From CBDHFQ01 sp965262565 (GTDB taxonomy: Bacteria > Bacteroidota > Bacteroidia > J057), in assembly GCA_965262565.1 (NCBI GenBank), contig CBDHFQ010000033.1, forward strand, positions 124,001 through 188,000: 64,000 nt of DNA, read 5' to 3'. The position numbers and the translations under genes were made by a program. Shown here piece by piece: positions 1 through 9,222 of the stretch (its first letter is position 1; every line of letters begins with the position of its first letter). A model generated the notes under the pieces. That model was not told the DNA's origin, did no database searches, and saw nothing but the letters and a program-made list of their open reading frames with translations.

Positions 1-720
1 AGCATTCAGGCTTTCTTGAACACCAGGTTGTATGATGCCTACGCCAGAGTCATTGATAATCTCAATTGGCACGTCTGGATATAACTTCCTGACCAAAGGA
101 AGAGCGTAATGAACCCCAGACCCACCTGCACTATTCCCGGTGAGGAAGATCTTGCTGGGTGACGGGTAAGTTCGGACAATCACATCGAGAGAAGCCGACA
201 GATTCTGAACGCCTCGGAAGAAACGGTCATTAACTCCATCGCCATCACTGTCTACATCTCTATCGCCCGTGAACAAAGAACCATCACAGTAAGGCACATA
301 GCCCACATTGAAGGTGGCCGCTGGATTTTCTGTATCTGCAGCGTTTAAAACTCCTAATGGGGGGATATTTGATGTCACTTCGACAGCATCACAATTTTCT
401 GGCCCACAGGCACCACCACCTTGAAGGAAGATCATTAATTCGTTACTGCTACCATCTCTCGTAGACATTGAAAATTCGTTGCCCGTGAAGCAGAGTGGAC
501 CATCAATACCTTGGAAGGTGTGTATGGTAAGACCACTCTCTACAACTTCAGAAGAAGTCGGGCTAAATGTACCGAGGTATCGGTCCACACCTTGATCATA
601 TAATTCCTGGAAGGGGGAATTTATAGGCTCAATATCAGATAGCTCATTGTCTTCTGAACAGCCTATGCAAAGTGCCAGTATTCCTAATACTGGAATTAAA
701 TTGATGTTAGATCGTATCAT
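1..720 (-). CDS. pectinacetylesterase-family lipoprotein, 3' end outside window
   Basis: This minus-strand frame starts with ATG at 718-720 and stays open to the window edge, giving 240 codons; the C-terminus is missing. The N-terminus is a lipoprotein signal peptide with lipobox LCIGC, so the protein is probably anchored to a membrane facing the periplasm or outside. Around residue 100 it shows FLQGGGAC, and around residues 195-200 GNSAGG, the nucleophile-elbow serine. These two blocks match the pectinacetylesterase/Notum family of serine hydrolases (GGG oxyanion loop, GxSAGG). In that family the enzyme removes acetyl or acyl groups from polysaccharide or protein. The catalytic Asp and His would lie in the missing part. 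The substrate cannot be told from the sequence. Confidence 0.8.
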   Translation of the reverse strand, partial: MIRSNINLIPVLGILALCIGCSEDNELSDIEPINSPFQELYDQGVDRYLGTFSPTSSEVVESGLTIHTFQGIDGPLCFTGNEFSMSTRDGSSNELMIFLQGGGACGPENCDAVEVTSNIPPLGVLNAADTENPAATFNVGYVPYCDGSLFTGDRDVDSDGDGVNDRFFRGVQNLSASLDVIVRTYPSPSKIFLTGNSAGGSGVHYALPLVRKLYPDVPIEIINDSGVGIIQPGVQESLNA

Positions 721-801
721 GTTGACTTTATTTTGTTTGATACAAACCTATCTCAACTCAACGTCAGATAACATTAACAAAAGATAATTAAGGAAAATAG
801 G

Positions 802-1380
802 CTAATTTTTTCTTGAAGCAATTCGTTTTCTAATTCTACTTAAAGAAACAGGAGTGATCCCCAATACATTGGCAATATATTTGTCTGGTGCTCGATTTAT
901 AATGTTTGGATAATCTTCCACATATTTTTGATAGCGTTCCTCCGGCGACAGTAATACAAGTGATTCAACACGCAGATACGCTAGTTTCATCATCCTTCTA
1001 CCAAGATACAATCTATTTAATTCTAATAATTGAGGGTTTTTGGAGGTCACATCTAAAAAAGAGGAATAGCCAATTTTGTAGAATTTCGTAGGTTCCAACG
1101 CCTGGTAAGAAAATTTTGAAGGCTCGTTAAATAGAATGGTATTGATATTAGTAACGATATGATATTCAGGATACAGCTGAAAGGTAATTTCATCGGTCTT
1201 TTCATTAATATAGTAGCTACGTATCAATCCTCTCCTGATAAAATAAATGTCTTTGTTAGTAGCCCCCTCTCGTATTAATATTTCTCCTTTTTCAATGGAG
1301 TTTATGGAGACATGTCTAAGCAATAATAGCAAATTTCTTATGTTCATAATTCTTTGGCTCGGGCCCTTAAATTTCAACAA
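802..1380 (-). CDS. Crp/Fnr-family transcriptional regulator
   Basis: The protein has a cyclic-nucleotide-binding-like beta-barrel (about residues 25-115; KGEILIREG, IYFIRRGLIRSYY) and a C-terminal helix-turn-helix reduced to YIANVLGITPVSLSRIRKRI, the usual Bacteroidota Crp/Fnr form. LSPEERYQ before the HTH is also typical. The longest frame begins with TTG at 1380, directly after an in-frame TGA; the first ATG (1347) would give 180 residues and shorten the N-terminal strand, so the TTG start fits the usual family length of about 190 better. No cysteine cluster for an Fe-S centre is visible. It lies head-on to no obvious target; it could control the neighbouring hydrolase gene, but that is a guess. 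Confidence 0.85.
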   Translation of the reverse strand: MLKFKGPSQRIMNIRNLLLLLRHVSINSIEKGEILIREGATNKDIYFIRRGLIRSYYINEKTDEITFQLYPEYHIVTNINTILFNEPSKFSYQALEPTKFYKIGYSSFLDVTSKNPQLLELNRLYLGRRMMKLAYLRVESLVLLSPEERYQKYVEDYPNIINRAPDKYIANVLGITPVSLSRIRKRIASRKN

Positions 1381-1508
1381 TCATATACGGCATAAAAATA
1401 GTTCATTATCTAATGATAATTGGCCGAATGATTCTTTATCGCCACCACATAACTGATGTAGAGCCTTTCAGAAGGGGTAGTTAGTAATCCTTAGTGATCC
1501 TTTCGCCT

Positions 1509-1904
1509 TCATCTGGAATTTCCCACTCTTTCTATGTCATTTTCATGTTCTTTTGCTGACCTAAATCCTATTAAATTCCCATCAGGATCTCGAAATTTCG
1601 CAATTGTCCCCCAGTCAAATTCGTAATATTCATAGGGAATGGAATTCTCATCTAATATCGAACATGCCTTCTTTACATTTTTTACATTAAGCCTAATACA
1701 AGTCCTATCTCTATTAGGCAAAAAAGGGTTCGATTGTTCCGTTTCATCATCTATTTCTACCATTAAATAACTTCCATAAAAATCATAGCAAGTAAGGGTC
1801 TGTTTCCTATATAAGACCTTTAATCCTAATAATTTTTCATAAAAATGGATGCACTCTCCATAGTTAATGGTATACAGAATGAATCCAGTTTTGATTATTT
1901 CCAT
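1509..1904 (-). CDS. VOC (glyoxalase/dioxygenase) superfamily protein
   Basis: A 131-residue single VOC domain. It shows the family's repeated beta-alpha-beta layout: an N-terminal FILYTIN strand, HFYEKLLGLKVLYR, an LMVEID strand, then IRLNVKNV and a final FRDPDGNLIGF, the hallmark end of glyoxalase-like folds. Candidate metal ligands are the early His/Glu residues and the Glu-type positions in the last strand, but they cannot be assigned safely. Members range from glyoxalase I to fosfomycin-resistance and dioxygenase proteins, so the substrate is unknown. The start is the ATG at 1904. Confidence 0.8.
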   Translation of the reverse strand: MEIIKTGFILYTINYGECIHFYEKLLGLKVLYRKQTLTCYDFYGSYLMVEIDDETEQSNPFLPNRDRTCIRLNVKNVKKACSILDENSIPYEYYEFDWGTIAKFRDPDGNLIGFRSAKEHENDIERVGNSR

Positions 1905-2272
1905 GTCTAATTAGTCGATTTTTTCTCAGATAAGATATTGTATGCCAAAATACTAAGTTCACATAGAATATTCCCAATGCCGCACTTGAAAGTAAAAGAT
2001 GACTTTCTGCCATCATTTTTTCTTCATCTGACAAGTATAAAAAGTTTGCGAAATTCTTCGACACCCCCTGTTTTATTCAGGCAAATGTTATTTGAGTATT
2101 ATTGAAAATCTTGCATTTATTCGTATACCGCTTGGAGATGGTCACTTTCTCACAGATTTCACCTATAAACCCAACTCCACCTGATCATAAGAAAAGGGAG
2201 TCGTTATTATATTCGTATCTCGTTATAAGATGCAAATACCGACGATTTTTGATAAATGAGGGGTAATTTTTT
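1905..2272. other. intergenic stretch, no gene supported
   Basis: This AT-rich stretch separates two minus-strand genes. It holds one short open frame (1864-2064, minus) that overlaps the start of the VOC gene and has no recognisable family, so I do not call it. I see no clear terminator or operator. Confidence 0.5.
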
Positions 2273-3262
2273 TTACTCAACAGTTAACTGTTGTTGATCC
2301 ACTATAAATTCATAAGCTAATTCTTCTATTCGTTTTCCGTCTACTGTAGCATTCCATGGGCCGTGGCCAGATCCTTCTAAGGGATAGTAAGCTAAGGGAA
2401 CTCCATTCGCCTCATAAATTACTTTTAATTCTTCAGCACTACTAAAAGGAACAGTAGCATCCTCTGTCCCATGAGCAATAAACAAGGGAGGATCATTACT
2501 ATCAAAGCGCTGATGACCATATATCTCTTCGAGTGCATCCAAAGCAATTTTTGACCCCCAAAAATCGACAATAGTATGCACTTCGTAGGATTGTTCCAGA
2601 TGGGTACTGGTAAGGGTAGGATCTAAACTGATATCTATTTCATCTCTAAAGTCTTCGTGGTCTGAAATCCCGATACTGATTGCCGTGATAGCTCCGGCAG
2701 AACCTCCTCCTACAGTAATATAATCAGTGTTAATGTCGTATCTATCAGCATTACTCACTATCCAGCGAAGGGCGGCTTTAGCATCTCGATGCGCCGGATA
2801 TATTGCACGAAATTGAGAAATAGTTTCTTCTTCCACTGTAATCGAATAGTCAGCCCACGCTTGGGGGATGGTCCCATTATCACCACTCAGCCGATAATCA
2901 ATAGAAAAAAAGACCCAACCTCTCGAAGTGTAATAGTTGGCTAAATTTATAATCGCGTTGGTCTGTTTACTCCCTCCCTCAAAACCTCCACCATGAATAA
3001 ACATAAAGGCGGGTCTGTTCTCAATATTGTTGTTTGGAGTATAAACATCCAGCGTTAAGGGGATGGTGGTTGCATTGGTACTGTTAAGGCTGTCGTGACT
3101 CAGGCCTTCTGCATATACAATGTCCTCTTCAATTATGATCTCGTAAGTAGATGTAGATTGAACTACAGGAATTTCCTGAAGTGGATCAGGAGAGATCGTT
3201 TCATCATTTTCACATGCTATGAATACAGAGGCTAGGACAACAAAGTGAAAGAGTCTTTTCAT
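2273..3262 (-). CDS. alpha/beta-hydrolase esterase lipoprotein
   Basis: A 329-residue lipoprotein: the signal peptide ends in VFIAC with Cys17. The rest is a carboxylesterase-type alpha/beta hydrolase (BD-FAE/acetylxylan esterase-like). Visible motifs are FIHGGGFEGG (oxyanion hole, about residue 88), GGGSAGA (nucleophile Ser, about 186), GTEDATVPF with the acid, and GSGHGPW with the catalytic His near 298. AKAALRWI before the nucleophile is typical of these enzymes. They cut short-chain acyl esters, often on plant or algal polysaccharides. With the pectinacetylesterase-like gene nearby this suggests polysaccharide de-esterification, which is inference. Confidence 0.85.
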   Translation of the reverse strand: MKRLFHFVVLASVFIACENDETISPDPLQEIPVVQSTSTYEIIIEEDIVYAEGLSHDSLNSTNATTIPLTLDVYTPNNNIENRPAFMFIHGGGFEGGSKQTNAIINLANYYTSRGWVFFSIDYRLSGDNGTIPQAWADYSITVEEETISQFRAIYPAHRDAKAALRWIVSNADRYDINTDYITVGGGSAGAITAISIGISDHEDFRDEIDISLDPTLTSTHLEQSYEVHTIVDFWGSKIALDALEEIYGHQRFDSNDPPLFIAHGTEDATVPFSSAEELKVIYEANGVPLAYYPLEGSGHGPWNATVDGKRIEELAYEFIVDQQQLTVE

Positions 3263-3644
3263 TCGTTTGATTGTAAATATATGAATGGTTATTAGACTGT
3301 ATATTCTCTAAATGGTTTAATGGATGATTCATTAAGGAATGTTGTATATCCTTAATTTATGTTGATTTATTTGATAAATATTGGAAGGCAGGCGATTTTC
3401 CACCCACCTTTGAGTTTTTCTAGCTGGATGTATTGATAAATGCTATTATCCTAACCAAAAATACTGAAGTAGATGTTTAAGATGACCGTGAAGCCGATCT
3501 TTTTCAAGGTATAAAATAATTCGTAGAACGAATAATTGGCATATCCATGAGAATAGCTTCAATCTATCCAAAAGTGACAAAATTCATTGTCTATAAAAAG
3601 AAGAACTATTAGCTTAGGTGGATTGAATGAATTATGATTGAATC
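3263..3644. other. divergent intergenic region
   Basis: About 380 bases between the divergent esterase gene and the TMEM220 gene. It must hold both promoters. I find no exact TAnnTTTG element and no open frame or strong hairpin worth calling. Confidence 0.4.
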
Positions 3645-4013
3645 ATGAAAATATTTTCTATTGTTATCGCTGTATTATTTGCCCTTTTTGCATTTTTTCA
3701 GCTGAATGATCCAGATCCCTTTGTATGGGTGAGTATTTATTTGCTGGTAGCTGCTACTGCGGGATTATTAGCTTCCGGTCGTTTTTATCCTGTATTGGTA
3801 TTGATCTTAATCGGGATATGTATTGATAGGTGTATGTTAGCCTGGCCTGGGGTTACAGACTACATATTCAATCAGGATGGGATGACGATCGTGGAAGGTA
3901 TGTCTTACGATAAACCATATATTGAAGAAACAAGAGAGTTTGGGGGAGCATTATTAGCACTGTTGGCACTGATATATGTATATGTGCAAGGAAAGAAATT
4001 ATCTAATGGATAG
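3645..4013 (+). CDS. TMEM220-family membrane protein
   Basis: A 122-residue integral membrane protein with about four hydrophobic segments (residues 1-18, 26-44, 46-66 and 98-115). The FQLNDPDPFVW sequence just after the first helix is the signature of the transmembrane-220 family (PF15071), seen in bacteria and animals. Its function is not known. It starts at an ATG and ends 80 bases before the convergent crotonase gene. Confidence 0.85.
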   Translation: MKIFSIVIAVLFALFAFFQLNDPDPFVWVSIYLLVAATAGLLASGRFYPVLVLILIGICIDRCMLAWPGVTDYIFNQDGMTIVEGMSYDKPYIEETREFGGALLALLALIYVYVQGKKLSNG

Positions 4014-4094
4014 TATTAGTTGTTTGTGCCAATGAATAAGTTATAGGTATGTTGAATGAAGGATAGGTGTTAGTGAGCTCAGGCAGAGTTTCCA

Positions 4095-4850
4095 TTAAGC
4101 GTATTTCGCTAATGCCTTCTTGGTAAAGTCTGACAATACCAATGTCCCACTCATTTCCGCTCGTGATGCTAATAATTCCGACCAATGATCACAGCCTTCC
4201 CAACACACCTTCTTCAATAATCTTTGGGCCTCAGGATTGGTCCCTAATAAAAAATCTGCAAGTCTCATTACCTCTTCATCCAGCTCTTCTGCAGATGCTA
4301 ACACTTTTGCATATAATCCTCTATCTCTCGCCCATTCCGCAGTATAAAACTCTGTAGCATTTATCGCTAATTGACTAAAAGCGGAAATTCCTATTTTTCT
4401 TTCCACTGCCGGACCTATAACAAAAGGGCCAATCCCTATATTTAATTCACTCAGTTTAATAGATGCGTATTTGGTGGCAATACAATAATCTACTGCTGAT
4501 GCTATTCCTACGCCACCACCTACCGATTTTCCTTGTATCCTGCCTATGATGAGTTTAGGGCACAACCTACAAGCATCAATTACGCTTGCAAATCCCATAA
4601 AGAAGTTCGTTCCCGTATCCAGATCATTGATAGCAATCAATTCATCAAAGCTGGCACCTGCACAAAAAGTTCTGTTTCCTCCACTTTTCAGAATAATCAC
4701 CTGTACATCTTTGTTGATTCCTGCCCCTGTGATCGCCTCAGCTAACTCCTTTAATAAATAGCCTGGAAGGGAATTGTGTTTAGGATGGAAAAATTCAATT
4801 TCCAATAAACCAGGCTTAACAAATCGGTTGTTGATATATCCTTCTTCCAT
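4095..4850 (-). CDS. enoyl-CoA hydratase/isomerase (crotonase) family protein
   Basis: A 251-residue crotonase. The two oxyanion-hole blocks are visible: TFCAGASFDEL (about residue 62) and GKSVGGGVG (about 108). Of the two catalytic glutamates of classical enoyl-CoA hydratase, the first (in GGGCE) is replaced here by Gly in GGGVG, while the second seems kept in LSELNIGIG. The enzyme may therefore be a hydratase working with one acid or an isomerase. It lies 131 bases downstream of a PaaG-like gene on the same strand, which suggests a shared acyl-CoA or phenylacetate-type pathway. The exact substrate is open. Confidence 0.8.
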   Translation of the reverse strand: MEEGYINNRFVKPGLLEIEFFHPKHNSLPGYLLKELAEAITGAGINKDVQVIILKSGGNRTFCAGASFDELIAINDLDTGTNFFMGFASVIDACRLCPKLIIGRIQGKSVGGGVGIASAVDYCIATKYASIKLSELNIGIGPFVIGPAVERKIGISAFSQLAINATEFYTAEWARDRGLYAKVLASAEELDEEVMRLADFLLGTNPEAQRLLKKVCWEGCDHWSELLASRAEMSGTLVLSDFTKKALAKYA

Positions 4851-4981
4851 AAGCTTTGGTTAAGGTAGCTGACAATTGATGTTCTATAGATAAACTCGCC
4901 CTATCTTCAGGTTATTATTATTGAATTTGCTCCTTTCCTGTTTCTCAATCTCCTTCCTGCATATTTTTTATCTGGGAAAGG

Positions 4982-5761
4982 TTATTTTCCTTTAAAGATA
5001 GGCTTCCGCTTCTCGAGAAAAGCTGCGATTCCTTCTTTAAAATCATCTGACAAGATGGCTTTGATTTGGAATTCCTTTTCTACGTCCAATTGTTCCTCCA
5101 GCGTATTAGCAAAGGCTAAATTAATGGCCTTTTTAGTTAAGCCTAAGGCAAAGGTAGCCTTATTTGCTAGGGTATGCGCTATCTTGTATACTTCCTCCTC
5201 AAATGATTCGTCAGGAATCGCGCGATAAATCATGCCAATTTCCTCCGCCTTCCTTGCAGAAATTTCATCCCCCAGCATCGCGTAAGCCATAGCTCTTGCA
5301 CGGCCAATTAAACGAGGTAAAAAATAAGTTCCCCCTACATCAGGAATCAATCCTATCCCATTAAACGCCTGAATAAAGGTAGCACTTTCGGTAGCCAGAA
5401 CAATATCGCACAACAAAGCAAAATTAGCTCCCGCGCCTACAGCCATACCATTTACTGCTGCTATAACAGGCTTTTCCGTATTTACTATTCTTCTTATGAT
5501 AGGATTATAGCGTGTATCTAGTAGGGTGTGGAATTTGGCTATGATTTTAGGATCTTTAGCCTCTTTTAAATCTTGTCCTGAGCAAAATGCAGGACCTGAT
5601 CCAGTGATAATGATTACCTTCACCTCCTGATCATTAATACAATCATCTAAGGCATCAATCCATTCATTTCCTAATGCTTCATTTATACTGTTGTATGCTC
5701 TGGGGCGATTAAGCATAATCTTCCCAATGCCATGTTCTTTAGTTAGTATGATAGAGCTCAT
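4982..5761 (-). CDS. paaG: PaaG-like enoyl-CoA isomerase
   Basis: A 259-residue crotonase closest in motifs to PaaG, the isomerase that converts ring-epoxyphenylacetyl-CoA to oxepin-CoA. Seen: AFCSGQDLKEA (oxyanion hole 1), GMAVGAGANFALLCDI (oxyanion hole 2, with Asn in place of the hydratase Glu) and GLIPDVGGTYFLPR, whose Asp is the PaaG-type catalytic acid, followed by GRARAMAYAMLGDEISA as in PaaG. Neither hydratase glutamate is present, consistent with an isomerase. The monooxygenase subunits paaABCDE and paaZ are not in this window, so the phenylacetate role is a family-based inference; a general delta-enoyl-CoA isomerase is the alternative. Confidence 0.75.
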   Translation of the reverse strand: MSSIILTKEHGIGKIMLNRPRAYNSINEALGNEWIDALDDCINDQEVKVIIITGSGPAFCSGQDLKEAKDPKIIAKFHTLLDTRYNPIIRRIVNTEKPVIAAVNGMAVGAGANFALLCDIVLATESATFIQAFNGIGLIPDVGGTYFLPRLIGRARAMAYAMLGDEISARKAEEIGMIYRAIPDESFEEEVYKIAHTLANKATFALGLTKKAINLAFANTLEEQLDVEKEFQIKAILSDDFKEGIAAFLEKRKPIFKGK

Positions 5762-5833
5762 TGAAAAATCATTTATGTCAAAACTCTCAGGTAAATAAAA
5801 TGTGCTAAGTAATTTGCATGTTTGTTAACGTCT

Positions 5834-7489
5834 CTAACTTCCCCATTCTTTATTAAAATCCTCCCAATAGGTTGCCACCGTATCTTTCATATCTTTTCTC
5901 AATAAAAAGATGCCTATAAGGTTGGGAACAGTCATCAAGACAATCGTAATTTCTGAAATGGTCCAAATGATGGCTGTATCTGTAAACGCCGCTAAAAAGA
6001 AGCCTATCACATAAACTACCCTGTAATATATGATGGATTTCGAACCAAATAAATAGGTCATGGCTCTACCTCCATAATATGACCAGGAGATAGCCGTAGA
6101 AAAAGCGAATAGCAGCAAGCCGATACTAACGATGTATTTTCCCCATTCCCCAAAAAATCCGCGGGTAAATGCTTCTGTCGTTAATGGAGCGCTATGTATC
6201 AATGATTTTCCTGTTAGTACTACCTCAGTATCCTGGAGTATACCTTTATCTATTTGGAGAGGACCAGTATACGGATTTCCTTCTTTAGTAACAGAAACAT
6301 CTTCTGCAACGGATCTCGCATGAAATACAGTAACTTCATCAGTAATTTTTCCACCTTCCACGGATAGATCACCAGTAAAATAGGGAAGTTGCTCTCCACC
6401 GAGAAGGTGAGTCGCCAAGGCTGATTTTTGTTGCACATTACTTTCATGATACGTTCCATCCAGAAAAGATAATTCTGCAAAGGCAAATTCATTTTCCAGC
6501 TTTTCCGTCCAGACGCCTGAGGAAAGGATCGTCAGGCCTGTGAGTGTACAGATGATGATCGTATCTATAAAGGGTTCAAGGATAGATACAATTCCCTCAG
6601 ATACAGGTTCATCTGCCCGAGCTGCTGCGTGAGCAATAGGAGCAGATCCCTGACCGGCCTCATTCGAGAATAGCCCTCTGTTGACCCCACGCTGGAAAGC
6701 AAAGGCAATAGTAGCTCCCAAAAAACCTCCCGCAGCTGCTGATCCGGTAAACACATCGCTAACTAATGCCACAAAGGAAGGAATGATATTCTCAGCATTA
6801 TAAAGAATTACAGCCAGTGCACCGATAAAATATAACAATGCCATACCTGGCACCAACTTCTCTGTTACCTTGGCAATCCGTTTAATTCCTCCTATAATGA
6901 CAAATCCCAGCAGGATAGCTAGTAAACCCCCCGTGAGAATCTCACTGATTCCAAAAGTAGCTTTCACTGTAGCAGCTATATTATTAATCTGTGGTAAGTT
7001 CCCTGTACCAAAAGAAGAAAGAATGGTAGCCACTGCAAACAAGGCCGCCATCCATTTGATGTTGAGTTTATTCTTCATGTAGTACATAGGACCACCTGCA
7101 ATGGACCCATCTTCTGCCTTTTCTCTGTATTTATGTGAAAGCGTTACTTCCACAAATTTGGTTGTCATTCCTAAAAAAGCGGTTACCAACATCCAAAAAA
7201 GAGCCGCAGGCCCCCCCAGAAAGATGGCAAAAGCCACTCCTCCTATATTTCCTGTTCCCACAGTTCCTGATAAGGCTGTAGTTAGCGCCTGAAAATGAGA
7301 GGTGTCCCCTTCAGTGCCCTCTTTATCGTATGTACCCCGAACCACACGCCAGGCATGTCTAAAATATCGGATTTGAGGAAATTTGAGATAAATCGTAAAA
7401 AATAGACCTACACCTAGTAATAAGAAGACGAACCAAGTGCCTCCGAGAAAAGCACTGAGATCCTGTAAAATACTGTGGAATGCTTGCAT
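5834..7489 (-). CDS. Na+:alanine/glycine symporter, AGCS family
   Basis: An inner-membrane amino acid carrier of the AGCS (AlsT/DagA) family. Key blocks are TALSGTVGTGNIGGVA near residue 75, GGPAALFWM, GGPMYYM, and FQRGVNRGLFSNEAGQGSAPIAHAAA near 270, the AGCS signature. About ten membrane segments can be seen. The longest frame starts with TTG at 7546, but the ATG at 7489 (MQAFHSIL) puts the first helix at the usual place and gives 551 residues. Between the helices at about residues 310-330 and 440-460 is a long hydrophilic insert (roughly 110 residues), more than the common 450-residue members have. Confidence 0.9.
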   Translation of the reverse strand: MQAFHSILQDLSAFLGGTWFVFLLLGVGLFFTIYLKFPQIRYFRHAWRVVRGTYDKEGTEGDTSHFQALTTALSGTVGTGNIGGVAFAIFLGGPAALFWMLVTAFLGMTTKFVEVTLSHKYREKAEDGSIAGGPMYYMKNKLNIKWMAALFAVATILSSFGTGNLPQINNIAATVKATFGISEILTGGLLAILLGFVIIGGIKRIAKVTEKLVPGMALLYFIGALAVILYNAENIIPSFVALVSDVFTGSAAAGGFLGATIAFAFQRGVNRGLFSNEAGQGSAPIAHAAARADEPVSEGIVSILEPFIDTIIICTLTGLTILSSGVWTEKLENEFAFAELSFLDGTYHESNVQQKSALATHLLGGEQLPYFTGDLSVEGGKITDEVTVFHARSVAEDVSVTKEGNPYTGPLQIDKGILQDTEVVLTGKSLIHSAPLTTEAFTRGFFGEWGKYIVSIGLLLFAFSTAISWSYYGGRAMTYLFGSKSIIYYRVVYVIGFFLAAFTDTAIIWTISEITIVLMTVPNLIGIFLLRKDMKDTVATYWEDFNKEWGS

Positions 7490-7722
7490 GTGGTTTAAGG
7501 GTAAAGCTTTTTGATGGAAAATAGAGAACTTTAAGGTACCCTGCAAATTGCTATGGGATTCCAGTCCCTTACTATTTTGTATGACGTTAGCCTAATAAAT
7601 AATCATAAGAAAAAGGCTCTCGTCCTCACGTTTGTAAGAAAATTCCCCAATTACTGAACAATGTTAATAATTCGAGGGAAATATTCAAATATTGGAAACA
7701 GATGCATTAATTTTATATCCTT

Positions 7723-8640
7723 ATGTCATATCTCATTTCCATCGTAGGCCCTACAGCGGTAGGGAAAAGTGCTTTGGCACATATGTTGGCAAAGACTTGG
7801 AATACACACATCATTTCTTGTGATGCACGACAGATATACAGACACATGGATATTGGAACAGATAAAGTTTCTCATGACTTGCGAAATGAAGTTCCTTATC
7901 ATTTTATAGACATTCTTAAGCCGGATGAGACTTATACCGCAGCCACGTTTGAGTCGGAAGTAGAATCCTTGCTCAAAGAGTTATTTGTTACAGATGATAT
8001 CGTCATTGCTGTAGGAGGATCTACCTTATACATGGACGCTATCTGGCATGGTTTCGATTTTATGCCTGATATTCCTATTCACATTCGTCAGGAGTTAAGG
8101 GAAGAGTTTGAGGAGGAAGGATTAAGTAATTTGTTAAGGGAACTTGCGGAAGTAGATCCTGTAACTTATGACCAGATTGACCGACAAAATCATGCCAGGG
8201 TCCTAAGAGCCTTAGAAGTGCATCGTTCATCAGGAGAACCCATTTCAGCGTTCCGAAAAGGGCGAAGATTAAAAAACGCTCCACACACTTTCCTGAACAT
8301 TGGCCTACAAAAAAACAGAGCAGAATTATACCAACACATTAATCAGCGGGTAGATGAAATGATGCTAGCTGGCCTTGAGCGTGAAGTTAGCCAATTATTA
8401 GATATGGGGTATACTTCTGATCTTCAAGCGATGAGATCCATCGGATATCAAGAAATGATAATGTATTTGAAAGGAGCCATCTCAAAAGAAGAAACCGTAG
8501 CATCAATAAAGCAACATAGCCGACGTTATGCTAAAAGACAACTTACTTACTTTAGAAAATTTGACCATATTCGCTGGTTTGAAGCTCATGATAAGCACAG
8601 TATCCTTCATTGGTTAGAGGAAAAAATGGGAAAGAAATAA
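7723..8640 (+). CDS. miaA: tRNA dimethylallyltransferase MiaA
   Basis: A 305-residue MiaA, which adds a dimethylallyl group to N6 of A37 in tRNAs reading codons that start with U. Seen: the P-loop GPTAVGKSALA at residues 8-18, DARQIYRHMDIGTDK (substrate and tRNA recognition), PYHFIDILKPDE, GGSTLYMDA near 103, and QAMRSIGYQE near 237, followed by the basic RYAKRQLTYFRK helix. The length is normal for the family. A 15-base gap to the next gene suggests that the two are co-transcribed. Confidence 0.96.
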   Translation: MSYLISIVGPTAVGKSALAHMLAKTWNTHIISCDARQIYRHMDIGTDKVSHDLRNEVPYHFIDILKPDETYTAATFESEVESLLKELFVTDDIVIAVGGSTLYMDAIWHGFDFMPDIPIHIRQELREEFEEEGLSNLLRELAEVDPVTYDQIDRQNHARVLRALEVHRSSGEPISAFRKGRRLKNAPHTFLNIGLQKNRAELYQHINQRVDEMMLAGLEREVSQLLDMGYTSDLQAMRSIGYQEMIMYLKGAISKEETVASIKQHSRRYAKRQLTYFRKFDHIRWFEAHDKHSILHWLEEKMGKK

Positions 8641-8655
8641 CTTAAACATACATAC

Positions 8656-9177
8656 ATGAAACGTTCGACGCTGTTAGGCCTGCTTTGTGCGATAGGAATA
8701 GGAGTTTGTTCTATGGGAGAGTCCCATGCCCAGAAAATGGATAATCAAACATTGGGAGAAATTATAGAAGCCATTGGGGATAGTATAGAAGGAGACGATG
8801 GATTATGGCAGTTTCAGTTACATGGAAGGTTAATGGTTGTTATTACAGATGAGAACCATAATAGAATGAGGATTATTAGTCCCATTGTAGAAGTAGATGA
8901 ACTAGAAGAGAGCTTATTAAAAAATGCTTTAATCGCTAATTTTCACACCGCTTTAGATGTGAAGTATGCTATCTCGGAAGAAATTCTTTGGTCCGTATTT
9001 TTGCATCCACTTCAGGAACTCACCCATCAACAGGCAGAAGATGCGTTAATACAGGTATATAGGGCAGCAGATTCCTTTGGCACCACCTACTCAAGTACAG
9101 ATTTGGTATTTCCTGGAGGTGGAGAAGAGCCAGAAGAAACCCCTAAAGAAAAAAAGAAGAAGACATCGAAGATTTAA
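8656..9177 (+). CDS. small secreted protein, YbjN/type III chaperone-like fold (tentative)
   Basis: A 173-residue protein with a signal peptide (cleavage near SHAQ, residues 23-26) and a lysine-rich C-terminus (KEKKKKTSKI). The middle has a pattern of strands followed by LLKNALIANFHTALDVKYAI and then ILWSVFLHPLQELTHQQAEDALIQV. This order (antiparallel strands, LLxxN helix, final helix after PLQELT) resembles the YbjN or CesT-type chaperone fold, but I recognise no named family with certainty. It follows miaA by 15 bases, so it is probably in that transcript. Function unknown. Confidence 0.75.
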   Translation: MKRSTLLGLLCAIGIGVCSMGESHAQKMDNQTLGEIIEAIGDSIEGDDGLWQFQLHGRLMVVITDENHNRMRIISPIVEVDELEESLLKNALIANFHTALDVKYAISEEILWSVFLHPLQELTHQQAEDALIQVYRAADSFGTTYSSTDLVFPGGGEEPEETPKEKKKKTSKI

Positions 9178-9222
9178 CCTTTTCCTTAGGTGCTGAATTA
9201 AAAACCGATCAACCTTCTGACC

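Noticed and set aside
1864..2064. 66-codon minus-strand frame overlapping the VOC gene
   Set aside because: It overlaps the VOC start by 41 bases, has no family match I can see and no clear promoter.
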